In this document: piece by piece, positions 50,945 through 61,297 of the stretch
Layout of the letters: each line of letters starts with the position of its first letter
How positions within the stretch are numbered: the first letter of the stretch is position 1
Origin: Bradyrhizobium sp. NDS-1
GTDB lineage: Bacteria > Pseudomonadota > Alphaproteobacteria > Rhizobiales > Xanthobacteraceae
Assembly (NCBI RefSeq): GCF_032918005.1
Contig: NZ_CP136628.1
Coordinates: 1,287,501-1,351,500, forward strand
Direction: 5' to 3'
DNA: 64,000 bases
Position numbers and translations under genes: made by a program
Notes under the pieces: generated by a model
What the model was told of the DNA's origin: nothing
The model's database searches: none
Seen by the model: the letters and a program-made list of their open reading frames with translations, nothing else

Positions 50945-51319
50945 TGAAAGAATCATGCGGACGGCCGGGGCCGGAACCGCTAAAAGACTCGCCAAATCGT
51001 GGGTTTGGCGACAAAAACAGGGTTAATCGAGGCTTAACGGTCTTGTAGCACTTTGGCCCAGAGGCGGCCGCAGGCAGAACAGACGCGTCAGGATGAATCC
51101 GCGCAATCGCTGTTGGCACTACACCTGCAACCGCTGCGACAAAGAAGCTGACGAAGCGTTAGGCAATTCCGGCGAGAGAGAGTTGGGGGTGGCGAGAGAC
51201 ATGCGCGCCGCCCTTTCCGTGTCGAGAGCTGCCGAAGCGAGAGCGTCGGGCAACAGGTTCATGTGAATTCACGCGGACGCGGCGCAGCGTCTCGCATGAA
51301 GCGCGTTTAGGAGCAATGG
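50945..51319. other. dnaG-rpoD intergenic region
   Basis: 375 bases with no gene. It presumably holds an rpoD promoter, but I see no convincing -35/-10 pair and no terminator with a T run after dnaG. An AGGAG ribosome site at 51309-51313 serves rpoD. The overlapping ATG at 51316 belongs to a shadow frame. Confidence 0.5.
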
Positions 51320-53476
<2,157 letters not shown>

Positions 53477-53529
53477 GATCGAGTAAGATTGGGGCGACGA
53501 CCATGCGCAGTTTATTGTGAGAAGCTGCC

Positions 53530-55266
53530 ATGGTTGATTTCTCTGATCGGCGCGCTATTGCGAATTGGATATCTGGCACTAGCGATCCCCGGCAAACCGC
53601 TGTTGTGCTTGCTGCGAGGGCGGCTCTTCGTGCGCTGCCCTTGGCTGCCAACGCTGCCATTTTCAAGCCGACGAAGAAGAAAACTTCAAACGCTAGCTCA
53701 GATTATGCCTTCTCTATTTTTCGAGCGGCTAGCATTGTTTGGGTCATAGCGAAGTATCCTGAGGAACGTCGGCGCCTTCGGCCGTTGGCTTCTGTCTCAG
53801 GCGTTAGTAATTATGACTCCGTAACCAGCCCGCTGTCATTTGCAATGGGGACCGCCTCGGACGCGGCGGGTACAGCGGATTTCGCAGCCGCAGCAGCCGC
53901 GGCAGATTACGCTTCCGGCACGATTGAAGTCGCTCGCATTGCATTCTCAGGCGGCGGTGACTTATTTCGTTCTGAAGCGACGCCAGACATGAAGAAGCTT
54001 GCTGCGGCTGCTGAGCGCGCTCTGATGGCTGACGTCGATCAGCTAGAGAAGTGGCTAACTCCTACTGAACTGGCGTCGCTTCCGCTTTGGCCGGATGGAG
54101 TGCCGTCTGCCATACGAAAGCTACAACAGAAACTTCAGAGGGTGCTCCCGCAAAAGGAAGGCTGGGAAACTTGGATCGATTGGTATGACCGCCGTCTTGA
54201 CGGCAGCTATACCCTCCGTGCGACCGAGCTGAAAAGGATCGAGTTAGTCGAAGGCTTTCCGCGAAATGACCCAGCATTTATCAATGCGCAGATCAAACGT
54301 CTGCTCGTCGAGCAGCCCAGAGCGCCCAATTGGGTTAACAGGCTAGCGACGCTCAAGCAGGCTTCGCTGGGCGCGACATTCGTTCAGAGGGGCGACAAGC
54401 TTACAATTGATTACGCGGACGACAAATCGGATGCCGCCGCAGCCGCCGACGCAATCACAATTCAGCTCCACGCTGGTGTACAGAAAAGAGCTTACGAATT
54501 CTCCGAGATAGCGAAGCGTGTCGATAATCAAATCGGTTGGAGTGGGTTGGGTGCTGCAGCACGTCAATTTTCCCATGCTGTTGATTGTCGCACTTACGAG
54601 GTGCCATCTCGAATTGGCACAGTTTATGACACAATCATTACCTTGGGGTCGTTCCTGGAATTGGATGCTCGGTTGCGTAAGTCGCAAGATAGGAGTATCG
54701 CCGATCCACTCGATCCAGAAGTTGAGCGTGCCTTTTTCGATCTAATTCGCGCGGCAGCTCCGTGGGTCAGGCGATTTCCTACAGCAAGGAGTCTCGATGA
54801 CGAGGCAGGCGCCTTCCTGCAACGTCCCGACCTTTACGGCCCCGCCGCAGAAATTATCGATACTGCGCAGGCGGTTCAGGTGATTTCGCCAGACGATGGG
54901 GAATTGCTGCGCGCCCTTTCTCAGGCAGCTCGCCGCGGTGAATTCCAAGGTCAGAAGGCCGGTGCGAGAAGCATTTGGTCCTCCAAGAACTTGGTCACAG
55001 CTATCGGAATGCTCTTGTCGCTAGAGATCGGGATGATCGGAAATGAAGCCGCCACAAATTCGTTGATAGCTAAAAAGGGAGCCGATTTTTATCTGAAAGC
55101 TGAGGCGCAGGTTTTGCGCCTATTCAAGGACGGCGCTCCCGATGTGCTGCTCGCGGTTCAAGCGCTCATAGATGATCTTAAAGAAAAATCGAAGCAGAAC
55201 GTCCCCGTTATCCCGGAGCCGCCCAAAGAAATCCGCGATCGAGCGAGGCGTCGATCAGATAATTGA
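53530..55266 (+). CDS. Large hypothetical protein of unknown function (578 aa)
   Basis: A 578-residue protein whose DNA is clearly less GC-rich than its neighbours. No catalytic family is recognised. Residues 1-45 contain a helical ARAALRALPLAANAA, an Ala-rich helix lies near 120-135, and residues 215-265 hold a motif W-E-T-W-I-D-W-Y-D-R-R-L-D-G followed by E-L-K-R and F-I-N-A-Q-I-K-R-L-L. I remember that motif in many rhizobial hypothetical proteins. A hydrophobic helix (LVTAIGMLLSLEIGMIGNEA) lies near 485-505. It starts 53 bases after rpoD on the same strand. Base composition suggests later acquisition. Confidence 0.8.
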   Translation: MVDFSDRRAIANWISGTSDPRQTAVVLAARAALRALPLAANAAIFKPTKKKTSNASSDYAFSIFRAASIVWVIAKYPEERRRLRPLASVSGVSNYDSVTSPLSFAMGTASDAAGTADFAAAAAAADYASGTIEVARIAFSGGGDLFRSEATPDMKKLAAAAERALMADVDQLEKWLTPTELASLPLWPDGVPSAIRKLQQKLQRVLPQKEGWETWIDWYDRRLDGSYTLRATELKRIELVEGFPRNDPAFINAQIKRLLVEQPRAPNWVNRLATLKQASLGATFVQRGDKLTIDYADDKSDAAAAADAITIQLHAGVQKRAYEFSEIAKRVDNQIGWSGLGAAARQFSHAVDCRTYEVPSRIGTVYDTIITLGSFLELDARLRKSQDRSIADPLDPEVERAFFDLIRAAAPWVRRFPTARSLDDEAGAFLQRPDLYGPAAEIIDTAQAVQVISPDDGELLRALSQAARRGEFQGQKAGARSIWSSKNLVTAIGMLLSLEIGMIGNEAATNSLIAKKGADFYLKAEAQVLRLFKDGAPDVLLAVQALIDDLKEKSKQNVPVIPEPPKEIRDRARRRSDN

Positions 55267-55360
55267 TCTACTGAGTACCATAATCTTAAGCGAGTTGAAT
55301 TTTACGAGTGAGCCGTCCTGATTCAAGCAGTGACTGTCTTGTCGTTAGTTGATCGCGATC

Positions 55361-55741
55361 ATGCCGGCTGCCAATTTCACCATCTACTACAAGACCCGCT
55401 GCCCCGTCTGCGACGCCGGCATCGACTGGCAGCGCAACAAGTTGCTGGCTCTGGTGCGCGCGGGCATTGTTGAGTTCAAGGACATCAACGAGCAGCTGGA
55501 TGCGCTGGCGCACTTCGGTGCCACGCTCGACGACATCAGGCGCCGCCTGCATGCGACCGATGAAGCTGGACGGCTCATCGTCGGCGCGGATGTCGCGATT
55601 GCGTTGTGGAGGCTGACGCCGGGGGAGGGGCGGCTCGCTGCGCTGTTCGGCAATCGCGTGGCGCTGCCGTTCACGCGGTTTGTCTACGACCGGTTTTCCG
55701 ATCTGCTGTTCGCCTGGAATAAGAGGAGCGGGCGCTGGTGA
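55361..55741 (+). CDS. DCC-family (DUF393) thiol-disulfide oxidoreductase-like protein
   Basis: A 126-residue thioredoxin-like protein of the DCC family. The N-terminal TIYYKTRCPVCDAGIDWQRN carries the C-x-x-C of the family, though the usual DGxCPLC is KTRCPVC here. The C-terminal ALPFTRFVYDRFSDLLFAWN is also typical. The start is ATG 55361; an in-frame TTG at 55349 is possible. The biochemical role of DCC proteins is unproven. It follows the 578-residue gene after about 95 bases and is convergent with a 78-residue conserved gene. Confidence 0.88.
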   Translation: MPAANFTIYYKTRCPVCDAGIDWQRNKLLALVRAGIVEFKDINEQLDALAHFGATLDDIRRRLHATDEAGRLIVGADVAIALWRLTPGEGRLAALFGNRVALPFTRFVYDRFSDLLFAWNKRSGRW

Positions 55742-55759
55742 GCGCCTGCTCATGTCGTC

Positions 55760-55996
55760 TTACTTCTTCTTCGCCCCGACCCGCTCCAGCCGCTTGATCT
55801 CCAGCGCCGGGCGGCCGCTCTTTTCCGCGATCTCCCGGTCCTGCTCCATGATGAAGCCGCGGGCGGGTTCGTCGCCGTCGAGGCCGCCGAGCAGCTCTGA
55901 GGGCACGCGGCGGTTGGAGCGTTGGGAATCGTCTTCATAGAAGACGTTGAAGAAGGCGAATTCGCCTTTGGGATTGGTCCCGGGTTTTTTGGCCAT
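55760..55996 (-). CDS. Conserved rhizobial hypothetical protein (78 aa)
   Basis: A short, highly charged cytosolic protein without Cys or membrane segments. It begins MAKKPGTNPKGEFAFFNVFY, contains NRRVPSELLGGLDGDEPARG in the middle, and ends with a basic tail (LERVGAKKK). I recall nearly identical small proteins across Bradyrhizobium-type genomes, always unannotated. Basic ends and a Gly/Asp-rich centre could fit nucleic-acid or ribosome contact, but this is speculation. It is convergent with the DCC gene. Confidence 0.8.
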   Translation of the reverse strand: MAKKPGTNPKGEFAFFNVFYEDDSQRSNRRVPSELLGGLDGDEPARGFIMEQDREIAEKSGRPALEIKRLERVGAKKK

Positions 55997-56493
55997 GGCG
56001 GCTTGTCGTCGATCAGGGCGCCGCAGTCAAATGACTTTGCGCGTCGCATGCCAGGAGCCGCGGTTTTCACCGAGCAATCGATCGAAAAAGCACGTTGGGG
56101 GATGGAAGCGCCCTGGCGCTTCGGGTCCGATGCGGCCCCCTCAATAAACGGCGGGCCGCAAAGCCCGCCGTTTATTTTGGTCTTCAGTGTCACCCGGGGC
56201 TGGCGGGGCGACAACCTAGAATAGAATGCTATAACCTGCGCTCTGCGATGGCAAGGCAAATCATGGTGGCGCCGATGTCGCAGCGTGCGCGCCTGATATG
56301 CATTGGTTGCGATGTGCGATGTGGAACCGCATCGACGCAAATGTTTGGATTCTCGAACCACTTTGTTCATCCACGCGGCCCGCGATGCAGCGCATGGCGC
56401 GCGCTGTGTTGGAAGATGCACGTGCCTGCAAATATTCCCGGCCGCGTGCAGATACTGTGATCGAATGTGCGCCAAGTGTGTTCCGCGCGTATC
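55997..56493. other. Gene-free stretch with strong hairpins
   Basis: 497 bases in which I find no convincing protein gene in any frame. The first part has two hairpins (GAAGCGC-CCTG-GCGCTTC at 56105-56122 and the 13-bp stem at 56144-56175). The second part, 56230-56490, is a TGCG/GCAT-rich sequence that resembles neither coding DNA nor the palindromic repeats. Confidence 0.6.
56144..56175. terminator. Strong bidirectional terminator-like hairpin
   Basis: ATAAACGGCGGGC (56144-56156) pairs perfectly with GCCCGCCGTTTAT (56163-56175) around a 6-base loop, followed by TTTGG. No protein gene ends nearby on the plus strand. On the minus strand it lies 320 bases after the stop of the gene at 56494-56838. 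Confidence 0.7.
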
Positions 56494-56838
56494 TCAATGC
56501 GAGCGCGTGCGCTGCACCACCTCCTGTGCGGCGAGCCGCGCTCCGTGTCCGCCGCCTTTGCCGCTGTCCTCCTTGCGTCCCTGCGCCATGATCGCGCTGC
56601 CCATCGCGGCCGAGCCGAACGTGATGAGGAAGGAGGCGAGCAGCAGAGCCAGCGCGATGCCGGGCGAGCGATCGGCGAAGATCAGATCGCGCAGATGTCC
56701 GGGGTTGAGCCAGAGCAGTCCGCCGACGAGTAGCGTCGCGGCGCAGGCGCCGATCGCGAGGTTGATGGCAAGCAGGCGGAACAGGGGAATGCGGAGGAGA
56801 GTGAGGCGCGGAGTTCGAGTGGGCTGATGGTTGGGCAT
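56494..56838 (-). CDS. Small two-helix membrane protein, unknown function
   Basis: A 114-residue protein with two membrane helices: residues about 24-44 (LLAINLAIGACAATLLVGGL) and 62-82 (ALALLLASFLITFGSAAMGS). A basic, Gly-rich C-terminal tail (QGRKEDSGKGGGHGARLAAQ) follows. I chose ATG 56838 (MPNHQPTRTPRLTLLRIPLF) over the longer frame at 56880. The topology N-in, C-in with a short outer loop is likely. I recall similar conserved proteins in related genomes without function. The minus-strand neighbour upstream is separated by a family B repeat. Confidence 0.75.
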   Translation of the reverse strand: MPNHQPTRTPRLTLLRIPLFRLLAINLAIGACAATLLVGGLLWLNPGHLRDLIFADRSPGIALALLLASFLITFGSAAMGSAIMAQGRKEDSGKGGGHGARLAAQEVVQRTRSH

Positions 56839-56913
56839 GCTGGTTGCTTCATGCTGGCTTGGAGCGCTATCGCCGCGCAAGTATCAATATCATAGCGCGA
56901 TCTCTCTCCCGTC

Positions 56914-57016
56914 GTCATTCCGGGGCGCGCGAAGCACGAACCCGGAATCCATCAGGCGGCAGAAATTGTGGCAAAATGGATTCCGGGCTCGCGACCTCGT
57001 CGCGCCCCGGAATGAC
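56914..57016. repeat. Palindromic intergenic repeat, family B
   Basis: Ends GTCATTCCGGGGCGCGC and CGCGCCCCGGAATGAC with inner CCCGGAATCCATCAGGC and ATGGATTCCGGG, between two minus-strand genes. Confidence 0.88.
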
Positions 57017-57036
57017 GAGGAGAGAGTGTCGCCACC

Positions 57037-57564
57037 TCACGCCGCCGGCGCGGCCTGGCCGCTCGCCTCACTCTTCTGCGCCGCCTGTTGACGCTCCATC
57101 ATGGTCTGCCACAGCGTTGCGATGCTCGCTTGCGTCTGCGGCGCGATCAGGCAGTGGCCTTCATGATCGAAGCCGCAGAACCGCACCGATGGGTCCTTCT
57201 TCACCTCGATCAGCGCCTGGTTGATCATCTCCAGGCAGGTGATGACGCCATTGATGTCGGGCAGGCGGGTGTGATGCAGGATGTCCATCAGGCGGAACGT
57301 CATCACCGCAGGTTTGCCGAAGCTGATGCCGGGACGGCCGAGCTCGAGCAGCACGTTGACCGCAGGAAGCACGCCCCTGATGTGCTCGAGCACGCCGGCG
57401 ACGTCCTCCACGCTGCAGGCAACGAGATGGGAGGCCTGCGGCGGGATCGTCACGGGCGCGCGCGGCGCGAGGCCCAGCGAGCTGATCACCTCCTGCTCGA
57501 TCCATTGCCGCACCGCTGCGGGCGCATTGCGGATCTGCTCGGCGGTCAGTGTAATTCCGGTCAT
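57037..57564 (-). CDS. Hypothetical protein (175 aa)
   Basis: A cytosolic protein of unknown function. It opens MTGITLTAEQIRNAPAAVRQ, with a helix RQWIEQEVISSLGL, then a mixed region (VEDVAGVLEHIRGVLPAVNV) and LLELGRPGISFGKPAVMTFR. The end is helical and Ala/Gln rich. FCGFDHEGHCLIAPQ near residue 130 contains two Cys. I recognise no domain. It may be an Ala-rich helical adaptor, but nothing proves it. The ATG at 57564 gives a normal N-terminus; no operon partner is obvious. Confidence 0.7.
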   Translation of the reverse strand: MTGITLTAEQIRNAPAAVRQWIEQEVISSLGLAPRAPVTIPPQASHLVACSVEDVAGVLEHIRGVLPAVNVLLELGRPGISFGKPAVMTFRLMDILHHTRLPDINGVITCLEMINQALIEVKKDPSVRFCGFDHEGHCLIAPQTQASIATLWQTMMERQQAAQKSEASGQAAPAA

Positions 57565-57735
57565 GGACGCTTCTCCTCGACTGCTCTCCTGGTCGCTGCA
57601 ATCTAGGCAGCGGGCCGCGAGACAGTTTGATGCGGATCAAGCGTTGCGCGTCGAGCTTTGCGCTTTGACGCTCGCTTCGTTCCCGGGCATGATCCGCGCA
57701 CTGCTTCGCGCAAGGTTTTTTGGGGATTGCTCCGC

Positions 57736-58542
57736 ATGCTGAGACTGCTTCTGGCCGCCGCGTTCGTCATGGGTCTGACCGGCGGGGCGGCGCGGGCCGC
57801 GCGCTGCGGCGGCGACTTCAACAGCTTCGTCGCCAGCATGGCCCAGGAAGCACAAGCGGCCGGCGTCTCGGCGAGCGTGACCAGCGCGGCGCTCTCCGGC
57901 GTCACGCCCGATGGCGCGGTGCTTGCCTTCGACCGGCGCCAGCGCCACACGTTCAACAAGACATTCGAGCAATATGTCTCGACCCGCGTCGGCCCGGGCC
58001 GCATCAATGGCGGCCGCGCAATGCTCCAGCGCCACGCCGTGCTGCTCTCGCGCATCGAGCAGAAGTTCGGCGTGCCGCGCCACATCCTGGTCGCGATCTG
58101 GGGCCTGGAGAGCGATTTCGGCAAGGGCGACGTTGGCAAGATGCCGGTGGTCCGCACGCTGGCAACCCTGGCGCATGATTGCCGCCGCACCGACCTGTTC
58201 CAGGGCGAGCTGCTCGCCGCGCTCAAGATCGTGCAGCGCGGCGACCTGCCGCTGCGCGACCTCGTCGGCGCCTTTGCCGGCGAGATCGGCCAGACCCAGT
58301 TCCTGCCGTCGTCCTACATCAAATACGGCGTCGATTTCGACGGCGACGGCCATGTCGATCTCCGCCACAGCATCCCCGACGTGCTCGCCTCCACCGCGAA
58401 CCTGCTCCACACCAGCGGCTTCAAGATGGGCCAGCCCTACGGCGAAGGCACGCCGAACTTCGAGGCCATGCGCGAGTGGAACAGGGCGGTGGTCTACAGG
58501 AAGACGATCGGCTATTTCGCGGACCGGCTGGCAGGGCAGTAG
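57736..58542 (+). CDS. Lytic murein transglycosylase (MltB / SLT_2 type)
   Basis: A 268-residue periplasmic peptidoglycan-cleaving enzyme forming 1,6-anhydromuropeptides. ATG 57736 starts a signal peptide (MLRLLLAAAFVMGLTGGAARA); the longer open frame from 57658 begins with a TTG and is rejected. The catalytic Glu is in LVAIWGLESDFGKGDVG (near 121). AFAGEIGQTQFLPSSYIKYG is the second MltB signature, and DFDGDGHVDLRHSIPDVLAS the third. No peptidoglycan-binding domain follows, so it is the short form. Transcribed alone. Confidence 0.94.
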   Translation: MLRLLLAAAFVMGLTGGAARAARCGGDFNSFVASMAQEAQAAGVSASVTSAALSGVTPDGAVLAFDRRQRHTFNKTFEQYVSTRVGPGRINGGRAMLQRHAVLLSRIEQKFGVPRHILVAIWGLESDFGKGDVGKMPVVRTLATLAHDCRRTDLFQGELLAALKIVQRGDLPLRDLVGAFAGEIGQTQFLPSSYIKYGVDFDGDGHVDLRHSIPDVLASTANLLHTSGFKMGQPYGEGTPNFEAMREWNRAVVYRKTIGYFADRLAGQ

Positions 58543-58656
58543 GGGCGGGCGCCGAACTCGGAGGGTGGCAAAGGCAGGCGCCTTTGCGCCGTGCCCCCCA
58601 TATCTCTCGATCGCGAAAAATGCGTGAGCACGAGGTCGCGCTGTCGCGCCCCCGAC

Positions 58657-59487
58657 TCACTTCCCCTTCGCCATGCGCTCCAGCTTCCGTTGCAGCGGCG
58701 CCCAGTACGTCCCCGGGCGGAAGCGCTGCAAGAGGTCCATGAAGCGGGCGTCGTTGCCGATCAGGATGCGCGGCTCGTTCTTCTCGATCCCCTTGATGAT
58801 GCGCAGCGCGGCATCTTTCGGCGCCGTCTTCGCCGCGTTCTCGAACCGCTCGATCGACTGTGCGCGGCGGGCATTGTCGGTGACGCCGACGCCGGTGCGG
58901 GAGTTGCGCGCGATCGCGGTGGCGACGCCGCCGGGATGCACGACCGACAGTCTGACGGGGCTGCCCGCCACCGCGAGCTCGTGCCGCACGCTCTCGGAAA
59001 AGCCGCGCACCGCGAATTTCGCCGCCGCATAGGCCGCTTGGCCCGGCGGCGCGATGATGCCGAAGATCGAGGAGAGGTTGACGATATGCGCTTCAGGCCT
59101 CGTCTTCAGATGCGGCAGGAAGGCGCGTGTGCCGTGCACCACGCCCCAGAAATTGATGTCGAACAGCCAGTCCATCTGCGCCTGGTCGACCTCCTCGAAC
59201 GAGCCCATCAGCGCCACGCCGGCATTGTTGACGACGATGCCGAGCGCGGGATGCGCCGTGATCGCCTCGCTCGCGAACTGCATGACGTCGTCGGCCTCGC
59301 CGACATCGACGCGGTGCAGGCTGACCTTGCGCGTTGCGCCAATCTCCGCAGCGAGGCTCTTCAGCCCCGCCTCGTCGCGATCGGCCAGCGCGAGATCGCA
59401 GCCGCGCTGCGCAAGCGCGATGGCCAGCGCGCGGCCGATGCCGCTGGCGGCTCCCGTGATGGCGGCGGCGCCGCGAATCGCAGTCAT
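58657..59487 (-). CDS. Short-chain dehydrogenase/reductase
   Basis: A 276-residue NAD(P)-dependent SDR. The cofactor motif is ITGAASGIGRALAIALA, the Asp/Arg specificity region follows (LALADRDE), and NNAGVALMG is the NNAG motif. The catalytic Ser/Tyr/Lys are in VNLSSIFGIIAPPGQ and YAAAKFAVRGFSESVRHELA. The C-terminal third holds extra helices typical of the acetoin- or fatty-alcohol-type SDRs, ending with RLERMAKGK-like basic residues. The substrate is unknown. It is divergent from a lone receiver protein. Confidence 0.94.
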   Translation of the reverse strand: MTAIRGAAAITGAASGIGRALAIALAQRGCDLALADRDEAGLKSLAAEIGATRKVSLHRVDVGEADDVMQFASEAITAHPALGIVVNNAGVALMGSFEEVDQAQMDWLFDINFWGVVHGTRAFLPHLKTRPEAHIVNLSSIFGIIAPPGQAAYAAAKFAVRGFSESVRHELAVAGSPVRLSVVHPGGVATAIARNSRTGVGVTDNARRAQSIERFENAAKTAPKDAALRIIKGIEKNEPRILIGNDARFMDLLQRFRPGTYWAPLQRKLERMAKGK

Positions 59488-59609
59488 GATGTTCCCCCGT
59501 CAAGCCCTCGGTCGTGGAACTATGATTTACATTTTTTCAGAATGGAACCGAACCGAGAGCGAATTGGCCCCTTAACCTACGTTACGCAAGCAAGCATTGG
59601 GAGACGCTG

Positions 59610-59984
59610 ATGGGACAGGCACAGCCATTTCGTGCGACGGCGCTGATCGTCGAGGACGACGTCATGCAGCGGGAGATGCTATGCCTGCTGCTGGAAGAGA
59701 GCGGCTACCAGGTCATCCAGTGCGAAAGCGCCGAGGCCGCCGAGCGCGTGCTCGACAAGAGCGCCGGCGCGCTCTGCCTGATGCTGACCGACGTCCAGCT
59801 TGCCGGCCGCATGAACGGGGTCGAGCTCGCCCATGTCGCCAAGGACCGCAATCCCAGGCTCGACATCGTCGTCACCTCCGGCCGCCCCCTGATGCAGGCC
59901 TTGCCCGCAGGTGCCAAGTTCTGGGCCAAACCCTGGGCGCCGCTCGACGTCCTGCGCGAGGCCGAGATCGCGCAGCTGTCTTGA
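59610..59984 (+). CDS. Single-domain response regulator
   Basis: A 124-residue receiver-only protein. Its acidic pocket is IVEDDVMQREML (Asp-Asp near 17), the phospho-acceptor Asp is in LMLTDVQLAGRMNG (near 60), Thr/Ser in VVTSGRP and Lys in KFWAKPWAP. With no output domain it probably shuttles phosphoryl groups or acts by protein contact, as DivK/CheY-type regulators do. No kinase is adjacent. LysE-type exporter follows after 56 bases. Confidence 0.92.
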   Translation: MGQAQPFRATALIVEDDVMQREMLCLLLEESGYQVIQCESAEAAERVLDKSAGALCLMLTDVQLAGRMNGVELAHVAKDRNPRLDIVVTSGRPLMQALPAGAKFWAKPWAPLDVLREAEIAQLS

Positions 59985-60040
59985 GGCGCGCCGGGCCGGC
60001 CCGGCTTTCTCATCGCGGGGCGGCCTGATAAAGTCCGCAC

Positions 60041-60652
60041 ATGACCTGGTCCTTCCTGCTCACCTCGTTGATCGTCGTCGCCTCGCCCGGCACCGGCGTG
60101 CTCTATACGCTGGCCGCGGCGCTCACCCGGGGCTCACGCGCCAGCATTGCCGCGGCCTTCGGCTGCACGCTCGGGATCGTGCCGCACATGTGTGCTGCGA
60201 TGCTGGGCCTTGCCGCCGTGCTCCATACCAGCGCGCTCGCCTTCGCTGCGTTGAAATGGTGCGGTGTCGCCTATCTGCTCTACATGTCCTGGCAGGCGCT
60301 GCGCGAGAGCGGAGCGCTGGCGGTCGACGGTGACATCAGGGAGCGTTCAAGCGGCCGCGTCATCGTCACCGGCTTCCTGATCAACATCCTCAATCCAAAA
60401 CTGTCGATCTTCTTTCTCGCCTTCCTGCCGCAGTTCATCGCCGCGGACGAGGCCCATGTGCTGGCGCGCATGCTTGAATTGAGCGGCGCCTTCATGGCGA
60501 TGACGTTTGCGGTTTTCGCCGTCTACGGCCTCTGCGCCGCCTCCGTGCGCGAGCGCGTCATCTCCCGTCCCGGCGTCATGACGTGGCTGCGCCGCAGTTT
60601 TGCGGCGGGCTTTGCCGCGCTCGGCGCCAAGCTGGCTTTCGCGGAGAGGTAG
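60041..60652 (+). CDS. LysE/RhtB family exporter
   Basis: A 203-residue inner-membrane exporter with about six helices. It begins MTWSFLLTSLIVVASPGTGV, the variant of the conserved first helix with SPGTGVLYTLA in place of GPxxL, followed by LTRGSRASIAAAFGCTLGIV. The mid-protein NILNPKLSIFFLAFLPQFIA is the second signature. It belongs to the same family as 46194-46811 but only distantly. No paired LysG regulator is present; the exported compound is unknown. Confidence 0.92.
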   Translation: MTWSFLLTSLIVVASPGTGVLYTLAAALTRGSRASIAAAFGCTLGIVPHMCAAMLGLAAVLHTSALAFAALKWCGVAYLLYMSWQALRESGALAVDGDIRERSSGRVIVTGFLINILNPKLSIFFLAFLPQFIAADEAHVLARMLELSGAFMAMTFAVFAVYGLCAASVRERVISRPGVMTWLRRSFAAGFAALGAKLAFAER

Positions 60653-60720
60653 CTTTCGTTCTTACCTTTCCCCACAAGAGTGGGGCGGGGGAGTAAAAGA
60701 GCAGCGTAAGCCAACAAGCC

Positions 60721-60746
60721 AATAAAAAAGCGGGCCTTGTGCCCGC
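60721..60746 (-). terminator. Rho-independent terminator of the Lys/Ala peptide unit
   Basis: GCGGGC (60730-60735) / GCCCGC (60741-60746) with a 5-base loop. The minus-strand T run is given by A-rich 60721-60729. Confidence 0.8.
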
Positions 60747-60777
60747 CGTCTTCAAACTCGTTCGATCCTTACCCGAC

Positions 60778-60806
60778 GCCCGGGCGGAGCGAGGCTCCAC
60801 CCGGGC
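60778..60806 (-). promoter_or_regulatory. Strong RNA hairpin in the 3' part of the Lys/Ala peptide transcript
   Basis: GCCCGGG-(C)-GGAGC-GAG-GCTCC-(A)-CCCGGGC forms a 12-bp stem with one C-A mismatch and a 3-base loop, between the peptide stop and the terminator. Confidence 0.6.
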
Positions 60807-60824
60807 AAAGAAAAAGAAGCCTCG

Positions 60825-60893
60825 TTACTTCTTCTTCGCCTTCTTGGCCTTCTTCGCCTTCTTCTTCGCCGCCTTCTTCGCTTTCTTAGCCAT
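60825..60893 (-). CDS. 22-residue Lys/Ala-only peptide
   Basis: A 69-base gene whose product after Met is composed only of Lys (14) and Ala (7), in pairs and triplets (MAKKAKKAAKKKA...). It begins 9 bases after a strong AAGAGGA ribosome site and is followed by a hairpin and a terminator, a compact unit of its own. The composition resembles the tails of histone H1-like or HU-type proteins and suggests DNA, RNA or polyphosphate binding. It could instead be a codon-biased leader. I recall similar tiny Lys/Ala proteins in related genomes. Confidence 0.6.
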   Translation of the reverse strand: MAKKAKKAAKKKAKKAKKAKKK

Positions 60894-61297
60894 AGGATCC
60901 TCTTAAGGGTTAATGGTGGAACGCGACACGAGGGATGCTCGGCGGAGGGCCAGCCTCGCAACATCCTCGACGACGAACTCAGCAGATTCGCAGGTCTCTG
61001 CCCCGCGCTGTCACATCGATGTCATCGCGTTATCCACAGCTCAGATGCATTTTCGGGTGATTTTGGTGCGCGAATCCGCATCGAGGCTTCGGCGATGCCG
61101 TCGCCGGCGACAAGCTTAACGATCCGCCAACGACCCGCGCCCTTCATGAATCCAAAACCAAGGCGGAACTTTCGAGGGTCGCAGTGAGACTCCATTAAGC
61201 GCGTCACGCGCATGCTCGCCCGCAAGAACACGGGAGCGGGTATGTACGGACGTTTACCAAGCGAAGAGGGCGGGACCATGCGCGTCCCGCAGTCGCC
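60894..61297. other. Gene-free stretch before the diguanylate cyclase
   Basis: 404 bases. It contains the leader of the minus-strand Lys/Ala peptide unit (AAGAGGA at 60901-60907 on that strand) and a perfect DnaA-box word TTATCCACA at 61030-61038. I see no further gene, repeat or convincing promoter for the cyclase. Confidence 0.5.

Noticed and set aside
61030..61038. Perfect DnaA-box word TTATCCACA as a possible origin
   Set aside because: A single box without neighbours, AT-rich unwinding region or flanking origin genes. One 9-mer of this kind is expected by chance.
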